Shown piece by piece: positions 1 to 9,046 of a stretch of DNA of 64,000 nucleotides. Under the pieces are notes generated by a model. It saw only the letters and a list, made by a program, of their open reading frames with translations, was not told the DNA's origin and made no database searches. The first letter of the stretch is position 1, and every line of letters starts with the position of its first letter. Both the position numbers and the translations under genes were made by a program. The stretch lies in contig CBDDLT010000014.1 of assembly GCA_965230755.1 (NCBI GenBank), positions 1 through 64,000 on the forward strand, in the 5' to 3' direction. The stretch comes from DATFJT01 sp965230755 (GTDB lineage Bacteria > Bacteroidota > Bacteroidia > Chitinophagales > Saprospiraceae).

Positions 1-76
1 GTCCACTAAATGTGGGTTGAGCAAAACCGATCACAGATGCAAGGAATATAATATTGAAGGATAATAAAAATTTCAT
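1..76 (-). CDS. Secreted protein, N-terminal fragment cut by window edge
   Basis: An ATG at 76 opens a frame that reads leftwards without a stop to the window edge, giving 25 residues. They form a classic signal peptide: MKF start, hydrophobic core, and a GFAQ cleavage-type end followed by PTFSG. Only one base separates this ATG from the stop of the thioredoxin-fold gene at 78, so the two are almost certainly co-transcribed. The mature protein lies outside the window, so no function can be given. Confidence 0.6.
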   Translation of the reverse strand, partial: MKFLLSFNIIFLASVIGFAQPTFSG

Positions 77-77
77 A

Positions 78-596
78 TTAGTTCTTTAGTTTTTTCTTTT
101 GAATAATGCAGCCTACAGCTTCAGTCCTGGGAAGGTTTACTGGGTTTCCATTTTTTATTTCTTTCAATGCGTTTTTAAGATCATGGTTAGAGACTACCCT
201 TTTTCTTCTTCCAATCTCAATAAACTCATCATCGATACGTCCCTGATATAATACTTCATCTGTTATTTGATTCACAACTACTACCTCTGGAGTAATCTCG
301 ATACCGTATGCATCGGTTTGGGTTTGAAAATAATCAGTTTTGAGTTCGAATTGGATTCCATACTTCTCAGCAAAGTTTTTTATTGCATGGGATTTAGATC
401 TGAAATTAGGAAAAAAGCCAATAAATTCATAATCATCCTTGTATGTCTCATATAGTTCATTAATTAAAGGGGTATACGATTGACAAATAACACAATCTTC
501 CAATGAGAAATAATAAACACCAATGTTTTTCTCCTGGCTATGGCCAAAAATTGAGAAAAATACAACTGCAATTAGTGTCAAGAAATATTTAAGCAT
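78..596 (-). CDS. Secreted thioredoxin-fold (redoxin-like) protein
   Basis: The product is a periplasmic thioredoxin-like protein. After a hydrophobic signal segment ending near GHSQ comes a short beta strand and the redox motif CVIC (in LEDCVICQS), then a cis-proline-type ITPEVVVV stretch in the position usual for the thioredoxin fold. The C-terminal EAVGCIIQ motif is, from family knowledge, typical of redoxin proteins linked to cytochromes or copper proteins in Bacteroidota and Planctomycetes. An ATG seven codons upstream (617) is also possible; I prefer 596 because it gives the more regular signal peptide. A secreted protein follows one base downstream. The substrate is unknown; a disulfide or thiol role is inferred. 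Confidence 0.7.
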   Translation of the reverse strand: MLKYFLTLIAVVFFSIFGHSQEKNIGVYYFSLEDCVICQSYTPLINELYETYKDDYEFIGFFPNFRSKSHAIKNFAEKYGIQFELKTDYFQTQTDAYGIEITPEVVVVNQITDEVLYQGRIDDEFIEIGRRKRVVSNHDLKNALKEIKNGNPVNLPRTEAVGCIIQKKKLKN

Positions 597-677
597 GTAG
601 GAAAAATAAACTTTCATTAGTAAGGTAACGTTTTGTTTTTTGAATTAATATTGGAATTCTATAAATTGATTATAAAA

Positions 678-1202
678 ATGGATAAAATAACATTAGGAGG
701 GGGTTGCTTTTGGTGTATTGAAGGAGTGTATAATAATGTGATGGGTGTGCAGAGTGCTATAAGTGGATACATGGATGGTCATGTTGAAAACCCAACTTAT
801 AGAGAAGTATGTAGCGGCAAAACTGGACACAATGAAGTCGTGCAAATTACCTTTGATTCAGAAATCATTGATTTAAAAACTATACTCTCAATATTCTGGA
901 CAGTTCATGACCCTACTACATTAAATAGACAAGGAAACGATGTGGGTACTCAATACAGATCTGGTATTTATTACCAGAGTGAAGAACAGCTTGAAATAAT
1001 CAATAAATCTCTTGAAGAAGCAAAATCATTATGGGATAATCCTATCGTAACCCAAATTGCACCTGCTTCAAAGTTTTTTGTAGCCGAAGAGTATCATCAA
1101 AACTATTATGAGAATAACCCCAATCAAGGTTATTGTGCCTACATTATTGCTCCAAAAATTGCTAAATTTAGATCTAAGTTTTCATCTTATATTAAATCAT
1201 AA
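678..1202 (+). CDS. msrA: Peptide methionine-S-sulfoxide reductase MsrA
   Basis: MsrA reduces methionine-S-sulfoxide in proteins and free methionine. The active-site motif GGCFWCIEG lies at the very N-terminus, as in the family, followed by the conserved SGYMDG, HNEVVQ and FWTVHDPT segments and the C-terminal AEEYHQNYY motif. An upstream in-frame ATG at 633 would add 15 hydrophobic residues, but the ATG at 678 puts the catalytic cysteine at the usual distance, so it is chosen. The stop codon overlaps the start of msrB (TAATG). The protein is about 174 residues, a normal single-domain MsrA, and is probably cytoplasmic. Confidence 0.95.
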   Translation: MDKITLGGGCFWCIEGVYNNVMGVQSAISGYMDGHVENPTYREVCSGKTGHNEVVQITFDSEIIDLKTILSIFWTVHDPTTLNRQGNDVGTQYRSGIYYQSEEQLEIINKSLEEAKSLWDNPIVTQIAPASKFFVAEEYHQNYYENNPNQGYCAYIIAPKIAKFRSKFSSYIKS

Positions 1203-1570
1203 TGGCGAAGTACAACGAATTAAACGAAGAAGAACAAAGAGTAATCTTAAGAAAAGGAACTGAGTATCCATTTACAGGAGAATATGATAAACACTTTGAA
1301 AAAGGGATATATATCTGCAGACAATGTAATACTCCTTTATATAAGTCAAATGACAAGTTTGATTCTGGCTGTGGCTGGCCTGCTTTTGATGACAGTTTTG
1401 AAGGGGCTGTTGGTCGTATTCCTGATGCTGACGGAAGGAGAACTGAAATAATTTGCAATAATTGTGGAGGGCACTTAGGTCATGTTTTTGAAGGCGAAAG
1501 ATTAACAGAAAAGAATACAAGGCATTGCGTAAACTCTATTTCGTTACGCTTTGTAAAGAAAGAATCTTAA
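1202..1570 (+). CDS. msrB: Peptide methionine-R-sulfoxide reductase MsrB
   Basis: MsrB reduces the R epimer of methionine sulfoxide and complements MsrA encoded immediately upstream; the genes overlap by one base, so they are translationally coupled. Two CxxC pairs (CRQC near residue 37 and CNNC near residue 83) form the structural zinc site. CGWPAF, GGHLGHVF and the catalytic RHCVNSISLRF motif are all present. At 122 residues it is a normal single-domain form without a signal peptide. Its 3' end overlaps the convergent penicillin-binding protein gene by four bases. Confidence 0.95.
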   Translation: MAKYNELNEEEQRVILRKGTEYPFTGEYDKHFEKGIYICRQCNTPLYKSNDKFDSGCGWPAFDDSFEGAVGRIPDADGRRTEIICNNCGGHLGHVFEGERLTEKNTRHCVNSISLRFVKKES

Positions 1571-3861
1571 TTCTCGTTTCTTCTTACTCCGAATATTCTT
1601 TGAAAGAATTTTCCAATTCTAGAGACAGGTAATATTTGATTATCCATTAATTCCTTAGTCTCTTCAGCATTTAAATTTGATTTAGGTATACAATCATAAC
1701 CAGAATCAACAAACTCAAAGTTTGAAATAATTTGGGTTTTCCATTGACTAAGATCACCAAATACTCTACCTACAATGGGTAATGCAGTGTTGGCCCCTGA
1801 CCCTAATGTTGAGTTTTTAAAATTGATAGTCGGATTCATTGTTCCTACCCAAGCACCACATACCAATTCAGGAGTTGCTGCTATATACCATCCATCAGCA
1901 TTATTTTGTGTAGTTCCTGTTTTACCGATAAGATTATATGGGATATTGTAATTTTGTATTCGTTTCCCTGTGCCAATGGTATTGGTATAAGTCATCATCT
2001 GTTGGAGCTTTTGAACTGATTCTGGACCCGCAACTATTTTTCTATTGTGTCTTTTAGATTTATAAAGTACATTTCCCTCGCTATCTTCAATTTTTTCAAT
2101 GCAATACGGCTCTATACTGAAACCTCCATTGGCTATCGTACCATAAGCTTTAATCATTTCAACTGGCCTAATTTCTGCTGTACCTAATACCAGAGAAGGT
2201 ACTTTTGGTAATTTGGATTCTATTCCTAGTCTACGAGCTAAATCAATAACTTTAGCAATTCCTGCCTGAAACATAACCTGAACGGATATGGTGTTGACTG
2301 AATTGGCCAATGCACCATAAAGTGAATAAGACCCTCCATATTCCCTATTAGAGTTTCTTGGTGTCCAATCCTGATAATCTGAATAAGAAATCAATTCATT
2401 ATCGTAATAATCACAGGGTTCTGCTCCTTGTTCAAGCGCCGACAGATACACGATCGGTTTAAAGGTGGAACCGACTTGTTTTGGGATAATTAATTGGTCA
2501 AATTGGGAATAACCATAATCCTTTCCTCCTACATAAGCCATGATTTTACCGGTTTCAGTATGCATAACCATTGTGGCTCCCTGCAATGTTGTTTCTAAGT
2601 ATAATAAGGAATCAAGGATGCTATATTGACCTGTATTCATTTCAGTTCCATTCCAGATGGTTCGCTCAGACTTTATAGACATTGTGTCCAAAATGGCCTT
2701 CCAGCTCAAACTGTCCTTTTCTAAACTTTTGTACAAAGGATGTTTTTTTACGAGATTCCGTAGATACTTTTTATTACCACCCACAGCTGCCCAGTTTTTA
2801 TTGAAATTCTTTTGCAGTCTAGATAATTGTTTCTCTATTCCTTTTTCAGCTGAATTCTGTATACTACTGTGAATGGTCGTATAAATAGTAAGACCATCTT
2901 CATCAATATCATATAGAGTTCCGTCTTTCTTTGGATTCTTTACAGCCCATTCATTAAACTCTTTCCTCAAGTAGTCCTTGAAGAATGCTGCATAAGATTT
3001 TTCAACAGTAGGAGGAGTATATTTTAAGTTTAGTTCTTTACTTGTGGCATCTTCATAGTCCGAATCATCTAAATAACCATATTTATACATTTGTGATAAA
3101 ACAGTATTTCTTCTTTCGAGACTATTATTTGGATTTTTTTTCGGATTGTAAAAGGTAGTTGCTTTTAACGTGCCTATGAGTGTAGCAGCCTGAGTTAATG
3201 ATAGCTTTTCTGGTTTTACATTGAAATATCTTTTGGCAGCCTTTTCAATTCCATATAACCCATCTCCGAAAGGGACCGTATTTAAATAGAGAAGAATTAT
3301 ATCATCTTTTGTATAAATGGATTCTAATCGTTTAGCGATAATCATCTCTCTTATCTTATGTATAGCAAGAGAAAACTTGCTTTTTTTCTTCCTACCAAAA
3401 ACGTTTTTTGCTAATTGTTGTGTAATGGTGCTACCACCTCCGCTTTTTCTATCTTGTAGTAGAATGGACTTTACTACTACCCTTCCCAAGCTTCGGTAGT
3501 CTATACCATTATGTTCATAGAATCGAACATCCTCTGTGGCAACTAAGGCATTCTTAACATAATCATTTACTTGAGTGGAATCTATGTTACTCCGATTTTG
3601 GACGTAATAATAACCAATTATCTTTCTATTGCCAGAATATATAGTAGTCGCTAGAGGGTTTTTAATCTCTTTTAATTCAGCACTGCTTGGTATACTGCCA
3701 AAGGCACCAAAATATATAAGTAGAAAGAGTAATAGTATAGATATAGCTCCTATTAAACAGAGTAATCCAATAGTTTTCAACTTATTTGATTTAATCCAAT
3801 CAAAGATTAATTTCAAATGATTAGTAAACTTACTTTTAAAAGATTGAAAATCGAATTGCAA
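1567..3861 (-). CDS. Class A penicillin-binding protein (PBP1A type)
   Basis: This is a bifunctional peptidoglycan synthase of the inner membrane, polymerising lipid II and cross-linking the stem peptides. A short cytoplasmic N-terminus is followed by one membrane anchor at about residues 29-52. The GT51 glycosyltransferase domain shows the catalytic EDVRFYEHNG motif (Glu110) and GGSTITQQLAKN. The transpeptidase domain shows the S-x-x-K box in GSTFKP, the SVN box in NSVNTIS and the KTG box in GKTGTTQN. At 764 residues it has the usual family length. It is convergent with msrB and separated by about 100 bp from the amidase gene upstream on the same strand, another cell-wall enzyme. Confidence 0.93.
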   Translation of the reverse strand: MQFDFQSFKSKFTNHLKLIFDWIKSNKLKTIGLLCLIGAISILLLFLLIYFGAFGSIPSSAELKEIKNPLATTIYSGNRKIIGYYYVQNRSNIDSTQVNDYVKNALVATEDVRFYEHNGIDYRSLGRVVVKSILLQDRKSGGGSTITQQLAKNVFGRKKKSKFSLAIHKIREMIIAKRLESIYTKDDIILLYLNTVPFGDGLYGIEKAAKRYFNVKPEKLSLTQAATLIGTLKATTFYNPKKNPNNSLERRNTVLSQMYKYGYLDDSDYEDATSKELNLKYTPPTVEKSYAAFFKDYLRKEFNEWAVKNPKKDGTLYDIDEDGLTIYTTIHSSIQNSAEKGIEKQLSRLQKNFNKNWAAVGGNKKYLRNLVKKHPLYKSLEKDSLSWKAILDTMSIKSERTIWNGTEMNTGQYSILDSLLYLETTLQGATMVMHTETGKIMAYVGGKDYGYSQFDQLIIPKQVGSTFKPIVYLSALEQGAEPCDYYDNELISYSDYQDWTPRNSNREYGGSYSLYGALANSVNTISVQVMFQAGIAKVIDLARRLGIESKLPKVPSLVLGTAEIRPVEMIKAYGTIANGGFSIEPYCIEKIEDSEGNVLYKSKRHNRKIVAGPESVQKLQQMMTYTNTIGTGKRIQNYNIPYNLIGKTGTTQNNADGWYIAATPELVCGAWVGTMNPTINFKNSTLGSGANTALPIVGRVFGDLSQWKTQIISNFEFVDSGYDCIPKSNLNAEETKELMDNQILPVSRIGKFFQRIFGVRRNEN

Positions 3862-3961
3862 CGAAAAGAGTTTAATACGTAATTACTAACGTATTAAATA
3901 TCGTTATCTCATATTCAATTTTAGATAAATATGAGCAAAAATTTATTGTAGACTTGTGTTT

Positions 3962-5038
3962 TTACTCAGATGTAACTATAAATGCCCCTTTGTAACCCAA
4001 TTGGGCCAACTTATCTTTTACCTCTTTGGCTTCGTTATGAGTATCAATATTTATGATTTGATACTTGTAATATCCATTTTGTTCCACTATCCCAATTTCT
4101 CCTACCATATGTAAGGATATTTTCTTTGAAAGATCCATTTTTGATCTCATAGCTGCAAATTGTACAGCATACAACTTCATTGCCTTTGTCTTTGTACTAC
4201 TAATTACTTCATATTCAGGTTTTGGTTCTTTTCCTAAGGTAGTACTACTAATTCGATTATTCAGGTATGGACTTATGGCTCTGTAAATGGCATGTGATAT
4301 TTTTAGTTGACCTTCTTCGGATGCTAGATACTTTTCTTCCTGTTTATTACTTAAAAAACCAGTTTCTATTAATACACTAGGCATAGTTGCTCTACGTAAT
4401 ACTGCAAAGCCAGCTTGCTTTACTCCTCTGGATGTTTCATATCCCTGAGATTTAAACTCTGTTTCAACCCGATCCGCTACCTCTAAACTCTGACCTAGGT
4501 ATGCATCTTGAAATGATGTCAGCACTATATGCCCTACAGGACTTTCAGGATCAAATCCTTCATAATTTTCCTCGTAATCATTTTCCAAAAGAATAACACT
4601 ATTTTCTCTACGGGCCACATCGAGATTATCTTCTGCTCTGTGTAATCCCATTACAAAAGTTTCAGATCCTTTTACTTCAGGATTACTTGAAGCATTACAA
4701 TGGATCGACACGAATAAATCAGCCTTTATGGCATTCGCCTTCCTAATTCTTTGAAATAAAGGGACAGCAATATCTTTAGTTCTCGTGAATACGATCTGAA
4801 CATTGGGATTGTTTTCATGAATATGTTTACCTAATCGCAAAGCAATATCGAGCGCAATATCTTTCTCATTATGCTTAGAACCTTGTGTTCCAGGATCATG
4901 ACCTCCATGCCCGGGATCAATAACGATCGTATTGACGTGAAAATCTTTGTTTTGACTGTATGAATATACAGCCATGAACAACATACACAGTAGCAGTAAT
5001 GTACGTATCATTTTAAGACCTATTTGTAGTTTTTCCAT
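3962..5038 (-). CDS. N-acetylmuramoyl-L-alanine amidase with C-terminal SPOR-like domain
   Basis: This is a periplasmic zinc amidase (amidase_3 family) that cleaves the bond between MurNAc and the stem peptide during cell separation. Zinc-binding and catalytic motifs are visible: IDPGHGGHDPG, the Glu in NEKDIALD, FVSIHCNAS and the C-terminal IETGFLSN. After the catalytic domain (about residues 35-260) a linker leads to about 70 residues beginning KLYAVQFAA that resemble a SPOR septal-targeting domain. The signal peptide fits an ATG at 5011 (MIRTLLLLC) better than the first ATG at 5038; either is possible. The penicillin-binding protein gene follows on the same strand. Confidence 0.88.
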   Translation of the reverse strand: MEKLQIGLKMIRTLLLLCMLFMAVYSYSQNKDFHVNTIVIDPGHGGHDPGTQGSKHNEKDIALDIALRLGKHIHENNPNVQIVFTRTKDIAVPLFQRIRKANAIKADLFVSIHCNASSNPEVKGSETFVMGLHRAEDNLDVARRENSVILLENDYEENYEGFDPESPVGHIVLTSFQDAYLGQSLEVADRVETEFKSQGYETSRGVKQAGFAVLRRATMPSVLIETGFLSNKQEEKYLASEEGQLKISHAIYRAISPYLNNRISSTTLGKEPKPEYEVISSTKTKAMKLYAVQFAAMRSKMDLSKKISLHMVGEIGIVEQNGYYKYQIINIDTHNEAKEVKDKLAQLGYKGAFIVTSE

Positions 5039-5138
5039 CTGTAAGACGGAAATTGTAGTTTTCAGTTACAAATATAAGGAATTTATTTAATAAATAAGCA
5101 ACTTTATATCAATTGATTATACCTAAATAATGGTTGAT

Positions 5139-5163
5139 TTGCGCAAGATTTGTAAATGCGCAA
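5139..5163. repeat. Perfect 7-bp inverted repeat, spacer 11 bp
   Basis: TTGCGCA at 5139-5145 is matched by TGCGCAA at 5157-5163 in the AT-rich gap between the amidase and nitroreductase genes. It is GC-richer than its surroundings and lies about 100 bp upstream of the amidase gene. It could be an operator or part of a weak terminator for the nitroreductase gene; nothing in the sequence decides this. Confidence 0.3.
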
Positions 5164-5270
5164 TAGATATTTTATAGGAATTAATTGAACGATCCTTCTT
5201 ACTGTTTTGAAAAAACTCAAAATGACAAGACATTATTGAGCTGAATGAGTTAGGATTTTCTATAGTCTTT

Positions 5271-5999
5271 TTAGACTTCTTTATACACTTCTTCAAAAGG
5301 GACTCTGAATCTAGGTCCATAGATTCCTTTTTCTTCCCTCACACCGCAACCTATCACCATATTGATTTCAGCACTTGAAGGTATGTTTAAAATATCTTTA
5401 ATTCTCTTTGTGTCGCTCCCTTCCATAGGGCATGTATCATATCCAATTGCTGCCATACTAACCATAAAATTCTCAGCAGCAAGCCCAGCACTTTTCTGAG
5501 CTACTATTCGCATATCAGAATTTCGAACTTGCCTGTATACCGGTCTAAATAGACCAACAATCTGAAATATAGCATATTTAATAAAGCCAGCTATTCCTAG
5601 AAAATCAAAGTAAACAGAAGGGATAATTTTTTCATAATAAGTCATTGCCATTTTTTCCCTTCGATTATATTCACTACGGTCTTTGTTTCCAAAACTTGTT
5701 GTAAGAAATTCAATATTGGCTTTTGCTCTTTTTCTCCATAAGTCCTTACGAGCGACAACAACAACCAATTGTTGTGCGGTCTTAGCTGCATTTTGCCCAA
5801 GACAAGCTTCTGTCATTTTTTTGAGGACTTCCTTACTCGTGATATGATAAAACTCCCAAAGTTGTAGATTGCTACTCGTAGGTGCCAATGTGGCGTTAAC
5901 CAAACACGCTTTCACTTTTTCAGTATCTAAAGTTTCATCTTCCTTGAATACCCTAACTGACCTTCTATATTGTATGGCTTCTGTAACAGTTTTTTCCAT
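5271..5999 (-). CDS. Nitroreductase family FMN-dependent oxidoreductase
   Basis: A cytoplasmic flavin enzyme using NAD(P)H to reduce nitro or quinone-like substrates; the physiological substrate is not identifiable. The N-terminal IQYRRSVRVF motif (FMN phosphate contact), the APTSSNLQLWEFY segment and the C-terminal GCGVREEKG are typical of the family. The central AAENFMVSMAAIGYDTCPMEG block matches the FMN-binding helix region. The length of 242 residues is slightly above the usual 200-220 because of an insertion around residues 105-145 containing a hydrophobic segment. It stands alone, with over 100 bp on both sides. Confidence 0.85.
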   Translation of the reverse strand: MEKTVTEAIQYRRSVRVFKEDETLDTEKVKACLVNATLAPTSSNLQLWEFYHITSKEVLKKMTEACLGQNAAKTAQQLVVVVARKDLWRKRAKANIEFLTTSFGNKDRSEYNRREKMAMTYYEKIIPSVYFDFLGIAGFIKYAIFQIVGLFRPVYRQVRNSDMRIVAQKSAGLAAENFMVSMAAIGYDTCPMEGSDTKRIKDILNIPSSAEINMVIGCGVREEKGIYGPRFRVPFEEVYKEV

Positions 6000-6061
6000 A
6001 GTCTTTTGCTTGTAATGTATGATAGCCTAACTCTTCTGAGTTTATAATAGTTTTGCTTTTA

Positions 6062-6092
6062 AATAAAAAGGGAGCACAAAATTGTACTCCCC
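6062..6092 (-). terminator. Intrinsic terminator after pntB
   Basis: Read on the minus strand, a GC-rich hairpin with a ten-base stem (one mismatch) and a two-base loop is formed by 6082-6091 and 6070-6079. It is followed by a T run. It lies 27 bases after the pntB stop and would end the argS-glnS-pntA-pntB transcript. Confidence 0.7.
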
Positions 6093-6117
6093 TATAAATT
6101 TGTGTATTGTAATTTGA

Positions 6118-7506
6118 TTACATAGCTTCTTTAATCTTGTTTACACTTTCCTTCGCATCGCCATACAACATGTCGGTATTTTCCTTAAAGAAAAGTGGAT
6201 TTTGTACCCCGGCATACCCAGTAGCCATAGACCTCTTCATGACCACTACACGTTTAGAGTTCCATACCTGTATGACTGGCATGCCATAGATTGGGCTATT
6301 AGGATCATCCTCTGCTCCAGGATTAACAATATCATTAGATCCAATTACTAAAACCAAATCTGTGTCAGGTAAATCATCATTAATTTCATCCATTTCAAGA
6401 ACAATGTCATAAGGTACATTAGCCTCTGCCAATAATACATTCATATGACCCGGTAATCTACCGGCTACAGGATGGATAGCAAAACGAACCTCCTTGCCTT
6501 TTGCTCTCAAATTTTCTACCATGTCATATATTGGAAATTGAGCCTTTGCCACTGCCATACCATATCCTGGTACTATGACAACACTTTGAGCCTCATTTAA
6601 AAGTTGAGCCGCTTCATTATGATCAATACTCGTTACTTCACCACTTACCTCAGCAGCAGGACCTGATGGTGCATTACCAAATCCACCGAATATTACCGAG
6701 AAGAATGATCTGTTCATTGCTTCGCACATGATGATGGATAGAATCGCCCCTGAGCTTCCTACCAGGGCGCCCGTTATGATTAAAAGATCATTGCTCAACA
6801 TAAAACCTGCTGCAGCCGCGGCCCAGCCAGAATAAGAGTTAAGCATAGATACAACTACGGGCATGTCAGCCCCTCCAATTGCCATCACTAACATGACTCC
6901 AATAAAAGAAGCGATCAGGGTCATAATGATCAAATAATTCATACCAGAAGTCCCACTTGCCATCACAAATAATGCGCCTAATATGATACAAATAATTACT
7001 AATGCAATATTGACCATATGTCTTCCAGTATAAACTAATGGTTTTGACATAATTCTTCCTTCAAGTTTACCCCAGGCAACCACAGAACCAGTAAAGGTAA
7101 TTGCACCTATAAAAACTCCTAGAAAGACCTCTACGAGGTGTATTGAATGAGCGCCTCCAGTTAAGGTTTGTGTATGCGGATCCAGATAGGAACCGAATCC
7201 CACTAAAACAGCTGCCAAACCAACAAAACTATGGAGAATAGCCACTAGCTGTGGCATGGAAGTCATTTCTACTTTTCGTGCTAAACCAATTCCTATGACA
7301 CTTGCAATTGCAATAGCTGCAATAATATAGGTGTGGCCTTCTACTCCCTCTCCTAATACGGTGGATAAAATGGCAATGGCCATACCCACTATTCCATATA
7401 AAACTCCTCTTTTAGCAGACTCTTGTGAAGACAATCCACCCAAACTTAGAATAAAAAGTATACTTGCAAAAAGGTATGATGCTAATTGTACTTGTGCTGA
7501 TATCAT
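6118..7506 (-). CDS. pntB: NAD(P) transhydrogenase subunit beta
   Basis: PntB forms the membrane domain and the NADP(H)-binding domain III of proton-translocating transhydrogenase, which uses the proton gradient to reduce NADP+ with NADH. The first 260 residues are hydrophobic with about eight or nine membrane helices. The domain III Rossmann fold follows, with VVIVPGYGMAVAKAQ, the HPVAGRLPGHMNVLLAEA segment, DTDLVLVIGSNDIVNP and the KRSMATGYAG loop, all hallmark NADP-site motifs. The start lies four bases after the pntA stop, so the two are co-transcribed. At 462 residues it is a full-length E. coli-type beta subunit. Confidence 0.95.
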   Translation of the reverse strand: MISAQVQLASYLFASILFILSLGGLSSQESAKRGVLYGIVGMAIAILSTVLGEGVEGHTYIIAAIAIASVIGIGLARKVEMTSMPQLVAILHSFVGLAAVLVGFGSYLDPHTQTLTGGAHSIHLVEVFLGVFIGAITFTGSVVAWGKLEGRIMSKPLVYTGRHMVNIALVIICIILGALFVMASGTSGMNYLIIMTLIASFIGVMLVMAIGGADMPVVVSMLNSYSGWAAAAAGFMLSNDLLIITGALVGSSGAILSIIMCEAMNRSFFSVIFGGFGNAPSGPAAEVSGEVTSIDHNEAAQLLNEAQSVVIVPGYGMAVAKAQFPIYDMVENLRAKGKEVRFAIHPVAGRLPGHMNVLLAEANVPYDIVLEMDEINDDLPDTDLVLVIGSNDIVNPGAEDDPNSPIYGMPVIQVWNSKRVVVMKRSMATGYAGVQNPLFFKENTDMLYGDAKESVNKIKEAM

Positions 7507-7510
7507 GTCT

Positions 7511-9043
7511 CTATTTTCTAAACATTTTTAACATTCGATGGGTAACTACAAACCCACCTACGATATTAATACTTGCAACGAGGATGGCAATTATTGCCAG
7601 AATTGTCATTGGATTAGATAAATCATCTTTTACTTGAAGCAATCCTCCGATAATGATTATTCCGCTAATTGCATTGGTCACAGCCATAAGCGGTGTATGA
7701 AGAGAATGAGATACATTCCAAATGACCTGCCAACCAACAAAAACTGCAAGAACAAAAACAGTGAAGTGTCCCATAAACTCGGGAGGTGCTACTAAGGAAA
7801 GCATATATAAAAATGCTCCAATTATCCCAAGGATGATAAACATCTTTAATGTTTTATTCATCTTTTTTGGCTCCTCAGTGATTACCTCTTGTGTTTCTTT
7901 GACCGGCGCAGATTTTTGTGGACTGACTGGAAGGGGCTCTGGTGGCCAATTAACATTACCATTATAAGTAACCATTGCCCTTTTGATTACATCATCTTCC
8001 ATATCAATATGGAAGTTTTCTCCTTTACCCATATCATCCAATAGGTGACAAAGGTTGTTTCCGTATAATTGGCTAGCTTGAGATGGTAATTGATCTAACT
8101 TTCCAACAATGGTTACTCCATTATCTGTTGTGAATACTTCCCCTTTCTTGGTGAATACACAATTACCTCCAGATGAAGCTGCCAGATCTACAATAACCGA
8201 TCCGGGTTTCATTGCTTCGACATGATAATCTAAAATAAGCTTTGGAGCTTCTCTTCCAGGAATTTGAGCAGTAGTGATAATTATATCTACCTCTTCTGCT
8301 AATTCGTGAAATAATTTCATTTCTGCTTCTATAAACTCTTTGCTCATGACCTTAGAGTAACCAGATGATGTAGAACCATCTTCATCTATTTCAACAGTAA
8401 GAAATTGGGCGCCCATACTTTCTATTTGCTCGGCAACCTCTTTTCTGGTATCAAAGGCTTTTACGATGGCTCCCAGAGATTTTGCAGTACCAATAGCTGC
8501 TAATCCCGCTACCCCTGCTCCTATCACTAGGACTTTTGCAGGATTAACCTTTCCTGCAGCAGTAATCTGACCATTTAAAAATCTACCATAATGATTAGCT
8601 CCTTCTATCACAGAACGGTAGCCTGCTATGTTCGCCATTGATGAGAGAACATCCATCTTCTGTGCGCGGCTAATTCGAGGAATAGCATCCATGGCGATAG
8701 CATTCACACCCTTTGCAGCAATTGAATTTAATAATTCCAGGTTTTGAGCGGGGTATAAATAACTAAGGCTAACTTGATCTTTATGCATCAACTCGATCTC
8801 AGAAGGCTCCATAGGCTGTACCTTAAGAATTATATCACTTTTCTGGTATAGCTGTTCTGCTGTTCCTATAATAGAAGCGCCAGCTTCAGAATATAATTCA
8901 TCTGAGTAGTTTGATTTTAATCCAGCGCCAGATTGGATGTTGACTTTAAATCCTTGTTTGATAAGTCGTTTCACCGTCTTAGGTGTGGCGCCGACTCTGT
9001 GCTCATCGGTTAGAAGTTCTGTGGGGACTCCAACTGTTTTCAT
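7511..9043 (-). CDS. pntA: NAD(P) transhydrogenase subunit alpha
   Basis: PntA carries the NAD(H)-binding domain I of transhydrogenase plus four C-terminal membrane helices. The N-terminus resembles alanine dehydrogenase (GVPTELLTDEHRVGATP), followed by the dinucleotide fold VLVIGAGVAGLAAIGTAKSLG with Asp in AFDTR. A proline-rich linker (about residues 370-395) leads to membrane helices at about 398-505. Domain I and the membrane part are in one 510-residue chain, as in E. coli, not split as in Rhodospirillum. The gene starts three bases after the glnS stop, so it shares a transcript with the tRNA synthetase genes. Confidence 0.95.
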   Translation of the reverse strand: MKTVGVPTELLTDEHRVGATPKTVKRLIKQGFKVNIQSGAGLKSNYSDELYSEAGASIIGTAEQLYQKSDIILKVQPMEPSEIELMHKDQVSLSYLYPAQNLELLNSIAAKGVNAIAMDAIPRISRAQKMDVLSSMANIAGYRSVIEGANHYGRFLNGQITAAGKVNPAKVLVIGAGVAGLAAIGTAKSLGAIVKAFDTRKEVAEQIESMGAQFLTVEIDEDGSTSSGYSKVMSKEFIEAEMKLFHELAEEVDIIITTAQIPGREAPKLILDYHVEAMKPGSVIVDLAASSGGNCVFTKKGEVFTTDNGVTIVGKLDQLPSQASQLYGNNLCHLLDDMGKGENFHIDMEDDVIKRAMVTYNGNVNWPPEPLPVSPQKSAPVKETQEVITEEPKKMNKTLKMFIILGIIGAFLYMLSLVAPPEFMGHFTVFVLAVFVGWQVIWNVSHSLHTPLMAVTNAISGIIIIGGLLQVKDDLSNPMTILAIIAILVASINIVGGFVVTHRMLKMFRK

Positions 9044-9046
9044 ATA

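Noticed and set aside
5123..5320. 65-residue reading frame on the minus strand
   Set aside because: It overlaps the end of the nitroreductase gene in another frame, is basic and low in complexity, and has no recognisable domain.
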